Of a stretch of DNA of 24,296 nt, positions 6,942 through 15,870 are shown one piece after another. The stretch is from an uncultured Phycisphaerales bacterium (GTDB taxonomy: Bacteria; Planctomycetota; Phycisphaerae; UBA1845; CAIVHJ01). Below the pieces are notes generated by a model. It saw only the letters and a list, made by a program, of their open reading frames with translations. It ran no database searches and was not told the DNA's origin. The translations under genes and the position numbers were made by a program. The stretch's first letter is position 1; each line of letters opens with the position of its first letter. The stretch is from positions 1 through 24,296 of the forward strand of contig CAIVHJ010000243.1 in NCBI GenBank assembly GCA_903905665.1, written 5' to 3'.

Positions 6942-9095
6942 TCAATGGGGTTTGGGGGAAGGGGGCGAATTGGGTTTTCCAAAGATGGTATCGAGTTGCT
7001 CGTCAAGCAGTTTTCTGGTTTCATCCCGAAGGTCCTGCTGCATTTTGATGATGGTCTGGAGTTGGCTGACGGTTTCGTAAAATCCTTCCCACTGGGCCAT
7101 CGCCGCGAGAATTTGGCGCATGTCCCTCAGGGTTTGATCGTGTTGTCGGTCGAGACGATCGAATTCCTCTATGTTCGGAGCCTGGTTCAGTCGGTCCAAA
7201 TCGGCGAGTAGTTCGGGTATCGAAGTTGTAATTAGTGATTCGAGGGGCTTGATGATGCCGTCGATCAGCCGCTTTCGCATCGGTTCTGTTTCCAACTGAT
7301 TGACGACGAGTTCGCCGCGAATCCGCTCGAATTGTTTTTCAATCTGAAGCAGTTGTCGGATGATTTCCTGCTGCGACCGTCGCCACGATTCCAACGGCAG
7401 TTGAGCAAGCGGTGTGGCGCTGCGTTCATGGGCGGCTGCGGAAAGTTGATCGGTTCGAAGTTGTTCCTGCCGTTCGATAATCTGTTCCATGTTTTGTCGG
7501 GCTTCGTGTTCTCGGCGGCTGAGTTCCGCCAACAATTCCTCGTCACGAACGACCCGCAAAGAAAAATGGGCGGATTGACCGACGCCCGGACCGGTCACGT
7601 CGTTCCAGTCGCTCGCCTGTGCCCAAACTGTCAACGTGGTTCCCACCGGCGGTTGCAAATCAGCCACTGAAAGCGATTGTCGTGTTTCCCATTGGGTGAC
7701 GTACGGGATCAAATCATCGAGAGGCTGCTGGTACATCTGGTCCGCACTGGTTTGGGCCACGAGTTGGGCAGAAGCCAGTCCGAAGTGGTCTTTGGCTTCG
7801 ACTCTGGCGGGAAGGATCGCCGCCGGTGTCACCATCTCGCCCACATCAGGCAGTTCGAGTGAAACGATCGGCGGTGGATCGGGCGTGAGGTGGAAAACGA
7901 ACAGATCAGGTTTGAGGCTCGTCCAACCGTGTTCGTCCGTCAGATGGAACCGGCACGTAGTATCGCGCTGGGGTTGGAACCGGACGCGATATTGTGTGGG
8001 GGAGAGCGTCTCAGGTGAAGCGTCAGCGGGAGACTCACACTCGAATTCAAGGTTCACAAGCGGTTTGTTGGTGGCGATGCTGATCTCGGCTTGTGTCCCC
8101 GGCAGCAGGTCGATGCTTCCCCGGTCGGCGCGAACTTCGACAGGTTCCCGGCGGGTATAAGTTGGAAGATCGAGTACCACTGCGGCGTTTGGGATCCGCG
8201 GTCGATCGGCTGGAATGATCGTGACGGGTCGGGTTTGTGTCCCCCCACCCAAGGCGCAAATCGTGACGGGTTCTTGAAGACGTGCTACGTTGAGTCGAAA
8301 CTCGTCGCTGCCGACGGCGGTGAGCGTTTGCCGATCGCGCGAACCCGACGCCCATCGGAGATCAGCCGTGACCTGCGTCGGCCGACCGCCCAGCACGCGA
8401 ACCCGAAACAAAAAATCCTCGCCGCGAGGCGCAGGGATGGCCCCGTCATGGTTTTCGTCACCGAGCACCAGCAGTGCAATTTGATGACCCCACGAGGCAT
8501 TGCCCAGCAGCAGGTTGCGATCCAAACCGACGCCGATCGTTTCAGGGGCGAGAGAGGTAATCAATATCGCCAGCCCCAAAAGGCCACAGAACAGAATGCT
8601 CTGACGTCGAAGGCGCGAATGATTGACTACGGTGTCGAGAGGAAGTTGCCGAGCCATCCGAACGGCCTGAACCGTCATGGCTCGCACGAGCCCGACGGAA
8701 ATATGGGCCTGCATCGCCGGTGTGAGTCGGCGGTACTGAATCGCGCTGATCAGGTGGGAATTCAGATGGGGAAATCGTCGCTCAAGATAGGAGGCGATCT
8801 CATCCAACGACAAGGGATACCGCAAGGGGCGCCACAATCGTCGATAGGCGGTCCACACCGTGACGCCGATCACGAGCAACAATAAAAAGGCGCGAAGATC
8901 GATGCGCAGGTTGAGGCTCCAGTCCAGTGCGAACTGAATCGTCAGACACACAGCGACAGTCCATGCGATTCGGGTGACGGCATCCACACACACGGACAAT
9001 CGGATTCGCCGGCGCAGACGAACCAACTGCGATTCGATCACGTCCCGATCATCGTGGAAATCCGAATAGTGAGATGGCGTTACAGCAGGTTCCAT
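6942..9095 (-). CDS. Large membrane protein resembling DUF4175, last member of the MoxR/VWA cluster
   Basis: 717 residues from the ATG at 9095, which overlaps the preceding gene by 16 bases; in-frame ATGs at 9113 and 9149 are alternatives. There are two N-terminal membrane helices (about residues 37-61 and 67-88), a soluble helix with SLDEIASYLERRFPHLNSHLISAIQ, a third membrane helix (about 166-185), then several beta-rich extracytoplasmic segments up to about 520. The C-terminal ~190 residues are a charged, glutamine-rich coiled coil (QNMEQIIERQEQLRTDQ onward). This layout is that of the large proteins that end MoxR-DUF58-VWA clusters in Planctomycetota and looks like DUF4175; the assignment is from memory of architecture. 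It probably spans the inner membrane with most mass outside. Function is unknown. Confidence -1.
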   Translation of the reverse strand: MEPAVTPSHYSDFHDDRDVIESQLVRLRRRIRLSVCVDAVTRIAWTVAVCLTIQFALDWSLNLRIDLRAFLLLLVIGVTVWTAYRRLWRPLRYPLSLDEIASYLERRFPHLNSHLISAIQYRRLTPAMQAHISVGLVRAMTVQAVRMARQLPLDTVVNHSRLRRQSILFCGLLGLAILITSLAPETIGVGLDRNLLLGNASWGHQIALLVLGDENHDGAIPAPRGEDFLFRVRVLGGRPTQVTADLRWASGSRDRQTLTAVGSDEFRLNVARLQEPVTICALGGGTQTRPVTIIPADRPRIPNAAVVLDLPTYTRREPVEVRADRGSIDLLPGTQAEISIATNKPLVNLEFECESPADASPETLSPTQYRVRFQPQRDTTCRFHLTDEHGWTSLKPDLFVFHLTPDPPPIVSLELPDVGEMVTPAAILPARVEAKDHFGLASAQLVAQTSADQMYQQPLDDLIPYVTQWETRQSLSVADLQPPVGTTLTVWAQASDWNDVTGPGVGQSAHFSLRVVRDEELLAELSRREHEARQNMEQIIERQEQLRTDQLSAAAHERSATPLAQLPLESWRRSQQEIIRQLLQIEKQFERIRGELVVNQLETEPMRKRLIDGIIKPLESLITTSIPELLADLDRLNQAPNIEEFDRLDRQHDQTLRDMRQILAAMAQWEGFYETVSQLQTIIKMQQDLRDETRKLLDEQLDTIFGKPNSPPSPKPH

Positions 9096-11551
9096 TTTTT
9101 TCGCAGCGACCATTCCAAAGCCAATAAACCAATCAGTAGTCCGAGACATATTCCATGATCCCAGATCGGCTGGGGGGTTCCCCGGACGGTTCGGGTTTCA
9201 TGCAGATCGGGAATTTGATCAACGAGTTCCATCGCGTGGTCGATGGAGCAATACGCCCCCCCTGCCGACCGACGCGAAAGCGTTTCCAGATTCTGACGGT
9301 TCATCCTCGGATTGCGAATTTCCAACTGGGACTCCTGAACGTCAAACTCGTTCTGGAACGTGACATCCGGTGATCCTGATTCATCGTGGAGCATGAGAGA
9401 AATTTTGTAACGGCCCGTGTGCACCGTCGTAAAGGACCCGCGAAACCATTCTTTTTGCGCTGCATCCTGAGTCAGGACCACATCCACGGGCGATTGAGAA
9501 GCATCTTCAGACTCAATCTGCACGGTAATTTGTTGCCGGTCGAGGGATTGAAAAGCGAGGTCGGTCAGTTTCGCGCTAAGTTGAACCGTTTCACCGACCG
9601 TGTACGTCGCGCGATCCGTGAGTATCCGCCCGCGCGGATCACCCTGCATCCATTTTCCTTCGGACATCTGTCGAATAAGTTGAATCCAGAATCGGTTGAA
9701 AAATTCTTCCCCGCCGCGCCGCCATCGCCACGTGCCGTCAAAACCAAGGAAGGCACTTCGTCCGGCCCCGACGGGCTGCGTGGCGAGCAATACATGGGGT
9801 CCGTAAGCGTTTCGCATTCTCGGATCGCCGTGCCGAAGCCAAACCGAAGCCGCCGGCTTCTCGTGCAAAACCGGATAATACCAGTAAACCTGCAACAGTG
9901 ATCGGAGATTCGAAGGACCGGGCCTATCCTGACGGGTGTCGGCAAACAAAGAAGCGATCGGATTATCGGGAGCGGTGTCCGGCACGATTTCAGAGGCGTT
10001 TTTTTGATAGAAGCCGATCTGATTCAGCCGCAAATCCGCCTCGGGATCGGGAACAATCGGCAATAGCGAGATCAATCCCGCCAGATTGGAATCGCGGAAG
10101 AATCGCGGAGTGTTTTCACGTCCCGCGCCGTAAATCAATCCCGCGCCATCGCGAGTCACGTGCCGGTCCACAAGATCGGACCACCCGGCGGGGATTCCTT
10201 GTGGATCGGGGTCGAGCAAGATAACGACGTCGTAGTCGAACAATTGCTCTCGTTGATCCGGGAAACGGTCGATGGGGATGTCTCCGTCGCGAATCGCCGA
10301 AGTCTCGGCGGACTGAAGCCAACAACTGACATTGACTATCGAATCCCTCTGAAGAAGTCGGGCCAGATATTGATACGTCCAGCCCGGCCCGCCGGCGATC
10401 AGCAAAACTCGAATCTTGGCGTCGGTAACATTGACCCTGACGTGTTGTCGGTTGTCTGCCGTGGTGATTTCATCAGCGAGGGGAATCGCCTCAAGTTCAT
10501 ACTCATATCGGCCAGCCTCGACGGGTCGATGCTCGAATTGCAAGGGGACAATGGGTTCACCCGGCTGAACGGAAATTCGGCGAACCGCGATGACGCCGCG
10601 ACCATTGGATGAACCTTCACGATCGGCGGACAGGCGAAGCTCCAACTCGGTTTCGGGGAACGAACCCGACGTTTCGATTCGTGCCTGAATCTCAAACGGG
10701 TCGTGAACAAACGCATTGACCGGCGCCGACAGTTCAGCCACGCGAACATTGATCGGCTCTGCACCACTTCCGATCCCGACCGTATGAACCGGGATATTCT
10801 GGCGGCGGGCATACTCACCCAGCGTTTCAACATCCTCACCCGCGTTGAATCCCCCATCGCTCAGGACAATCACACCGGCAACCGGCGATCCCCTGACCGA
10901 CTCCACCACCTCTCGAATGGATCGCCCCGGATCGGTGCTCGCACCCCATGACTCTGCCGGAATCGTAACGGACTCCACATTCTGATGCCCCGACCGCTGT
11001 GCAGGAATCGACGCCAACAGATGCGTCGCATCCGAAAAATCATACACCCGCACCGCATTGCGGCGAGCCATCTTTTGAAAAAATTCACCCTTCCCAGTGT
11101 TCAGGATTTGTTCGAGCAAATCCTCGCGGCGGTAACGACCCGACGAATCGGCGGCCGGATCGGAACGTCGAAGGAAATCGGCGACGGCATTTCGTTCCGC
11201 CGCGTCGCGGTAGGCATCAATAAGATTCATGCTGGCGGAATGGTCCGCCAGTACCAGCGTATACGATTCCAACAAGTGATGAACATAGTTAACCTGCACG
11301 GGTTGAAACCAGATCACCGCGAGAATCAAAATCACAAGACATCGAAGGCCCGCCAATAACCCGCGCTGCTGCCGCGTGCAACCCGTGCGTTGTTCGCGCT
11401 GATACGCTCGGACGATCCACCAGAGAATCCCAATAATCAGAATCAACGCCGCAACCGCCCAACCCGGCGGAGGAAGATTGTTGAACTCAATGTGACGTTC
11501 CGTGACGAATTCACCGGCATCGGAACTGATCTGTGCCAACCATTCCGTCAT
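9080..11551 (-). CDS. VWA-domain membrane protein with a glutamine-amidotransferase-like (GATase1-fold) region
   Basis: 823 residues from the ATG at 11551, with GAGGA about 13 bases upstream; the frame runs on to 11593 but that would enter the upstream gene. Two membrane helices come first (about 32-48 and 66-82). A von Willebrand A domain follows, with a complete MIDAS start DHSAS (103-107) and VIVLSDGGFNAG. Next are beta-sandwich segments and, from about residue 380, a Rossmann-like stretch (IRVLLIAGGPGWTYQYLARLL ... YDVVILLDP) resembling the GATase1-like domain of large planctomycete VWA proteins. No nucleophilic cysteine is evident, so it is probably structural. The protein ends with a membrane helix and KKWNLL. 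It sits 10 bases after the BatA-like gene and overlaps the next one. Role: probably an envelope-facing partner of MoxR; unproven. Confidence -1.
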   Translation of the reverse strand: MTEWLAQISSDAGEFVTERHIEFNNLPPPGWAVAALILIIGILWWIVRAYQREQRTGCTRQQRGLLAGLRCLVILILAVIWFQPVQVNYVHHLLESYTLVLADHSASMNLIDAYRDAAERNAVADFLRRSDPAADSSGRYRREDLLEQILNTGKGEFFQKMARRNAVRVYDFSDATHLLASIPAQRSGHQNVESVTIPAESWGASTDPGRSIREVVESVRGSPVAGVIVLSDGGFNAGEDVETLGEYARRQNIPVHTVGIGSGAEPINVRVAELSAPVNAFVHDPFEIQARIETSGSFPETELELRLSADREGSSNGRGVIAVRRISVQPGEPIVPLQFEHRPVEAGRYEYELEAIPLADEITTADNRQHVRVNVTDAKIRVLLIAGGPGWTYQYLARLLQRDSIVNVSCWLQSAETSAIRDGDIPIDRFPDQREQLFDYDVVILLDPDPQGIPAGWSDLVDRHVTRDGAGLIYGAGRENTPRFFRDSNLAGLISLLPIVPDPEADLRLNQIGFYQKNASEIVPDTAPDNPIASLFADTRQDRPGPSNLRSLLQVYWYYPVLHEKPAASVWLRHGDPRMRNAYGPHVLLATQPVGAGRSAFLGFDGTWRWRRGGEEFFNRFWIQLIRQMSEGKWMQGDPRGRILTDRATYTVGETVQLSAKLTDLAFQSLDRQQITVQIESEDASQSPVDVVLTQDAAQKEWFRGSFTTVHTGRYKISLMLHDESGSPDVTFQNEFDVQESQLEIRNPRMNRQNLETLSRRSAGGAYCSIDHAMELVDQIPDLHETRTVRGTPQPIWDHGICLGLLIGLLALEWSLRKKWNLL

Positions 11552-11561
11552 GTTTCTGTCT

Positions 11562-13838
11562 TCATCCTCTCCCGAATCGTCCCGCCAGCGCAAGTTCCGC
11601 CAGCAGTACCACGACCAGCAATACCAGGATCAACGGCCAAATCTCGTTGCGACCTTCTTCGTGGCCCGAAACAACAGCATCCAAATTGTGGATGAATTCA
11701 AAACGCACCCCACCCGCACGGCGTCGTAATTCAGTTTCATTGCATGATCGAAGGTTGCTTTCCCGCGGGTCGGGGTTCACACCGAACACGCGCGCTTCGC
11801 GCGATCCGTCCGATCGCGTGAAATTCATCTGATAAAGACCTACGTTGTCCGTCTGAGACCACGCCAGCGCGTCATGCGTCGCCGATTTTGATCCTGAAAC
11901 AGATTGTTCGGGTTCGACGGGATAATCGGGTGTGCGAATCGTCACGTTCGATGAATCCCACCGGGGGTCAGTCGTAACCACAAGCGGTTCTCCGACGAGC
12001 ACGTGGCATGTATCAGCGGATCGGGCAAGATGCCGAGCCGTCTGAACCATCGCCACAACGTAACTGGGGGATTTCGCCCAATCGTTCCATTCGAGATCGG
12101 CGCTCGATGCGAACAGAATCACCCGACCTTTTCCAAACGATCGTTCGACGATCGCCGGATGGGCCTCTGCATCGCTAAAGTGCGCAAGAACGGTCGCCAG
12201 TCGATTGCCTGATGCTTTTGCCGGATTATCGAGGGATGCAACCGAGCACGCCGTGAAACTCCGAAAACCTACTTGCGAAATGAACGGATTATTCTGCCCG
12301 GAAAAAACCGCCACAACCGGATGATTCGGCTGATCAACCGAAAGCGTCAAAGCCGGTTGACCATCGGGAATCGTAACCGAAAAATCAGGTCGCGCCGGCA
12401 ACAGACCCGCTCCGTCGTTCCATAGTAAATAATTGTAAACACCGGCATCGACCTGATCGCCGAAAAAAATCGCCAACCCGCCTCCACACGTCACAAATTT
12501 TTCCAGCCGGTAAACCGTTTCATCGGACACCTGCCGTACGTTAGCAAGAATGATCACGTCATGAGAGAAAAGATCGGTCGTCTGAAGTGCGTCGTCTTCG
12601 ATGATGACCGGAGAAATCCCGCTGGTAATCCGCCCTTCGGGCTTCAAAGCCGTGCGGAGCAACGTCACTTCGTCACGCAATCGGTACGTGTCCGGTTCAC
12701 CATCGACGACAAGTGCGGAAATCGCGGGCCGAACATTGGCCGCAAAAATCCGCCGGTCGTCCAGACTCAAAAAATTCCGCGCCGCATCCACCCCCCGAAT
12801 CGCTGCACTCAATTGCTGACCGTTTTCCTGCGGAAAAATCACGTCGAACATCATCGACGTGGATTGACCAACAGGAATGGGTGGAATGGGAATCGAGGGA
12901 CGAGCGATGTCGTTCACTTCCACAGCAAGTTCCATCGGCAGTGATACAGCATCGCCGAAGTTGGCGACGGTTGCCCGAAAACGATTTTCGGTGGCCGCGG
13001 TAAGCACCGATTCTTCCGGCTGAAGGTCCGTGATCGCCAGATTGGAACGGTGAACCTCGGTGGCCGAGACGAGTGTCAGAGTCGGCGGAGTCCGCCCGAC
13101 AGGCCAATCGGCAAAAGCTGTAAGCGGTGTCAGTGCAGAACCAGAGGGTTGATCCGCAACAATCGGCGGCGTCCAGTCGCTTTCCTGGAAATCGCTGATC
13201 ACGTACACCGCCGCTGTCGAAGCAACGTCTTCCGCCAACAACCGATCCCGAACGCTCGTGAAAATACGCGTAAAGTCCGCCGATTGCTGCGAGGGTTTGA
13301 GCGAACCGATTTGAAATCGAATCTTCGGAATGTCCGACGGATCAAGGGAAACATGATCCAACCAAAGCGATTCAGGCCTGGAACAACGAATCACCGTAAG
13401 AGCCGGCGGCGGAACCTGACTGCCGAATGATTCAATACTGCGTCCCAGCCAACCTTTGGCCAATTCAAATGTGCTTCGACCCATTGACGCATCCGCCATG
13501 CTCAGCGAATCGTCGAGCACCACCCACACAGAAACGCGACTTCCACCAAACCCCTGCGAACCCCAAATCACCTTCGAAAAAAACGGCCGCGCAATCAGCA
13601 AACCAGTCAAAACCATCACCAGACATCTCAAACCAAGCAAAAGCAACTCGCGCAGTCGCATCCTCCGGCGGTTCTGCTTCTCCGCTTCCAGCAAAAACGT
13701 CATCGCCGCCCAGCGAATCCGACGAAAACGCCGCCTCGCCAGCAAATGAATCACGATCGGCACACCCATTGCCGCCATCCCGACGTAAAACAACGACGGG
13801 TGAACCATAAAAGCCAGCACGTACTCAGTTTCAATCAT
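11562..13838 (-). CDS. BatA-like membrane protein with N-terminal BatA domain and VWA domain
   Basis: 758 residues from the ATG at 13838; the ATG at 13808 (MVHPSLF) is a good alternative because the BatA/aerotolerance N-terminal signature starts there. That signature is clear: HPSLFYVGMAAMGVPIVIHLL, RRRFRRIRWAAMTFLLEA, and a second helix near residues 64-84. The VWA domain begins VSVWVVLDDSLSMAD, with an intact DxSxS metal site (109-113) and a later VYVISDFQESDW. The middle is a beta-rich region plus a Rossmann-like stretch (SALVVDGEPDTYRLRDEV). The C-terminus is a single membrane helix (about 735-755). In BatA/B proteins the VWA domain faces the periplasm and partners MoxR. It is 16 bases downstream of the DUF58 gene. 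Confidence -1.
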   Translation of the reverse strand: MIETEYVLAFMVHPSLFYVGMAAMGVPIVIHLLARRRFRRIRWAAMTFLLEAEKQNRRRMRLRELLLLGLRCLVMVLTGLLIARPFFSKVIWGSQGFGGSRVSVWVVLDDSLSMADASMGRSTFELAKGWLGRSIESFGSQVPPPALTVIRCSRPESLWLDHVSLDPSDIPKIRFQIGSLKPSQQSADFTRIFTSVRDRLLAEDVASTAAVYVISDFQESDWTPPIVADQPSGSALTPLTAFADWPVGRTPPTLTLVSATEVHRSNLAITDLQPEESVLTAATENRFRATVANFGDAVSLPMELAVEVNDIARPSIPIPPIPVGQSTSMMFDVIFPQENGQQLSAAIRGVDAARNFLSLDDRRIFAANVRPAISALVVDGEPDTYRLRDEVTLLRTALKPEGRITSGISPVIIEDDALQTTDLFSHDVIILANVRQVSDETVYRLEKFVTCGGGLAIFFGDQVDAGVYNYLLWNDGAGLLPARPDFSVTIPDGQPALTLSVDQPNHPVVAVFSGQNNPFISQVGFRSFTACSVASLDNPAKASGNRLATVLAHFSDAEAHPAIVERSFGKGRVILFASSADLEWNDWAKSPSYVVAMVQTARHLARSADTCHVLVGEPLVVTTDPRWDSSNVTIRTPDYPVEPEQSVSGSKSATHDALAWSQTDNVGLYQMNFTRSDGSREARVFGVNPDPRESNLRSCNETELRRRAGGVRFEFIHNLDAVVSGHEEGRNEIWPLILVLLVVVLLAELALAGRFGRG

Positions 13839-13854
13839 GACCTTGTGGGTTTTC

Positions 13855-14775
13855 TCACCCGCTCCGTCGGCGAATTCGATGCATCCGCTTCGCCAAAAAC
13901 GCCGTCAACGCCACTTCCAGCGGCTCTTCCGTGGACAACAAAACGTAGTCAATCCGATGATCCATGCAGTACGAACGAATCCGCGACAAAAATTCGTTCA
14001 ACCGCTTTTGATATTCGATGCGAAGCGACTGAGGATCGGTCCGAATCTCCAGTCGCTGCTCCAACCCTTCAAAAAGCGTCCAATCCGAAAACGGGAATTC
14101 AATCTCGTCGCGATCCATCACGTGCAAAACCAGTACGTCGTGCCCGGCGTGCCTCAACCGCTGCAAACCGGAAACGACTTCATTCAGATCGGCCAACAAA
14201 TCCGAAATCAAAACCACCAGCCCCCGTCGCCGAATCCGATCGGCCAAACCATGAAGGCTGGTGCGCGGGTCCGTCGCGCCATGAGGGGTCTGCGATTCAA
14301 TCAGCGTGACTAAATTTGACAAATGCTGCATCGACGATGCCGGAGGACGTTCGTGTCGAACGGCCTCATCAAACAAAATCAACCCGACGGCGTCCCGCTG
14401 CCGGACCTGAAGGTAGGCAATCGAAGCCGCCACCGTAGCGGCATAATCCCATTTCGTGATTCGCCCGGAATCGGAATCTTCGGGATACGCCATCGATCCC
14501 GAACAATCGAGCAGTACCGTGCTGCGAAGATTCGTGTCTTCTTCATATTGCTTGATGTACAAACGATCTGATCGGCCGAACACCCGCCAGTCGATATGCC
14601 GAATGTCGTCCCCCGGCGCATATTCGCGATACGCCGAAAACTCCACCGAATATCCCCGGTGTGGACTCGCATGCAAACCGCTCAAAAATCCCTCGACCAC
14701 CGTCCGCGCGCGAAGTTCCAGTCGGCTGATCCGCCGGATGATCTCAGGATGCAAGTACGTCTTTGAAGGATTCAT
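13855..14775 (-). CDS. DUF58 domain protein (VWA-related)
   Basis: 306 residues. It shows the DUF58 signature YAPGDDIRHIDWRVFGRSDRL (from residue 52) and the ELRARTVVEGFLSGLHASP opening. A VWA-type metal site DCSGS (90-94) lies in VLLDCSGSMAYPED, and a second acidic strand is present in VVLISDLLADL. No membrane segment is evident, so it is cytosolic. DUF58 genes lie beside moxR in most bacteria that have them; the protein is thought to be a target or adaptor of the AAA+ ring. The start at 14775 overlaps the end of moxR by 32 bases, suggesting coupled translation. Family confidence is very high, biochemical role unknown. Confidence -1.
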   Translation of the reverse strand: MNPSKTYLHPEIIRRISRLELRARTVVEGFLSGLHASPHRGYSVEFSAYREYAPGDDIRHIDWRVFGRSDRLYIKQYEEDTNLRSTVLLDCSGSMAYPEDSDSGRITKWDYAATVAASIAYLQVRQRDAVGLILFDEAVRHERPPASSMQHLSNLVTLIESQTPHGATDPRTSLHGLADRIRRRGLVVLISDLLADLNEVVSGLQRLRHAGHDVLVLHVMDRDEIEFPFSDWTLFEGLEQRLEIRTDPQSLRIEYQKRLNEFLSRIRSYCMDHRIDYVLLSTEEPLEVALTAFLAKRMHRIRRRSG

Positions 14776-15829
14776 GTCGGTTCAAAATCGAATCGTGAGG
14801 TGGAATGTTGTCCAGCAGCCGGTCAATCAACCGGTCGGTCGTCCAGCCTTCGGCTTCGGCGGAATAATTGACGATCAACCGATGACGAAGCACCGGCTTC
14901 GCCACCGCCCGAATGTCCTCAACCGCCAGATGATACCGCCCGTGAAGAATCGCACGCGCTTTACCCGCCAATATCAAAAACTGAACCGCCCGCGGCCCCG
15001 CTCCCCACGTCAGCATTCGGTGTATCGAATCTCCGGACGGCGGCGACTCGGAGGCCTGCGGCCGTGTCGCACGAACCAGATCGAGCGCCTGTTCGACAAC
15101 GGCGCGAGCCGCCGGAACGCGACGAACGGTCTGCTGCAGCAACAAAATCGTCGGACGATCCAGAACACGCTCCACCGTCGATTCCGGCCCCGTCGTTGTT
15201 CGCTCGGCGATTTGATACTCCTCGTCATAACTCGGGTAACGGACGAAAATTTTGAACATGAACCGGTCCTGCTGCGCTTCGGGAAGCGGATACGTCCCCT
15301 CCTGCTCGATCGGATTCTGTGTTGCCAAAACAAAAAACGGCGGATCGAGCACGTGTCGGTTTCCCGCCACCGTCACCTGCTTTTCCTGCATGGATTCCAG
15401 CAAAGCCGCCTGCGTTTTGGGCGGCGTCCGGTTGATCTCGTCCGCCAACACCACGTGCGCAAACACCGGACCCTGTATGAATTTCAGCGATCGCGTACCC
15501 GTCGCCCGGTCTTCCTGAATCATTTCGGTACCCGTGATGTCCGACGGCATCAAATCGGGCGTGAACTGAATCCGACTGAACGTCAGGTCCAAGCATCGCG
15601 CCAACGTCGAAACCATCAACGTCTTTGCCAGCCCCGGAACCCCTTCCAGAATGCAATGCCCGCCGGCGAACAACGCGATCAGCAATTGCTCGATCACTTC
15701 GTCCTGCCCGACGATCACTCGCGACAACTCCGCCCGAATCCGCTCATACGCATCCTTCAACCGATCCACTGCCGCCACGTCGTCCGAAGGCAACCCGGGC
15801 GAAACATCCGATTCCGAAGATGAATTCAT
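14744..15829 (-). CDS. MoxR-family AAA+ ATPase
   Basis: 361 residues from the ATG at 15829, chosen because GAGG lies five bases upstream; the frame extends to 15874 without a ribosome site. Walker A is GVPGLAKT (63-70), Walker B VVLADE (126-131) followed by INRTPPKTQAALLESMQEKQ, and sensor 1 is LATQNP (168-173) with the family's IEQEGTYPLPEAQQDRF. A helical lid domain forms the C-terminus. MoxR ATPases form hexamers with chaperone-like activity, commonly with DUF58 and VWA partners, and all of those follow here. The ~30-residue acidic, serine-rich N-terminal extension looks disordered. It lies 41 bases downstream of the radical SAM gene, so the cluster could be transcribed with it or from its own promoter. 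Confidence -1.
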   Translation of the reverse strand: MNSSSESDVSPGLPSDDVAAVDRLKDAYERIRAELSRVIVGQDEVIEQLLIALFAGGHCILEGVPGLAKTLMVSTLARCLDLTFSRIQFTPDLMPSDITGTEMIQEDRATGTRSLKFIQGPVFAHVVLADEINRTPPKTQAALLESMQEKQVTVAGNRHVLDPPFFVLATQNPIEQEGTYPLPEAQQDRFMFKIFVRYPSYDEEYQIAERTTTGPESTVERVLDRPTILLLQQTVRRVPAARAVVEQALDLVRATRPQASESPPSGDSIHRMLTWGAGPRAVQFLILAGKARAILHGRYHLAVEDIRAVAKPVLRHRLIVNYSAEAEGWTTDRLIDRLLDNIPPHDSILNRHESFKDVLAS

Positions 15830-15870
15830 AACAACCTCGTTTCGTAAGATATGAATTGCGTCATCGCGCA

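Noticed and set aside
6862..6945. Longer GmhA start (TTG at 6945)
   Set aside because: Adds residues outside the family's length and has no ribosome site; the ATG at 6861 gives the standard 191-residue length.
9000..13500. Replication origin or terminus at the skew change
   Set aside because: No DnaA-box cluster, dif-like site or replication gene was seen, and the skew estimate is from a few lines only.
14456..15823. 455-codon plus-strand frame opposite moxR and DUF58
   Set aside because: Antisense shadow: arginine-rich, no domain, while the opposite strand has complete Walker and DUF58 motifs.
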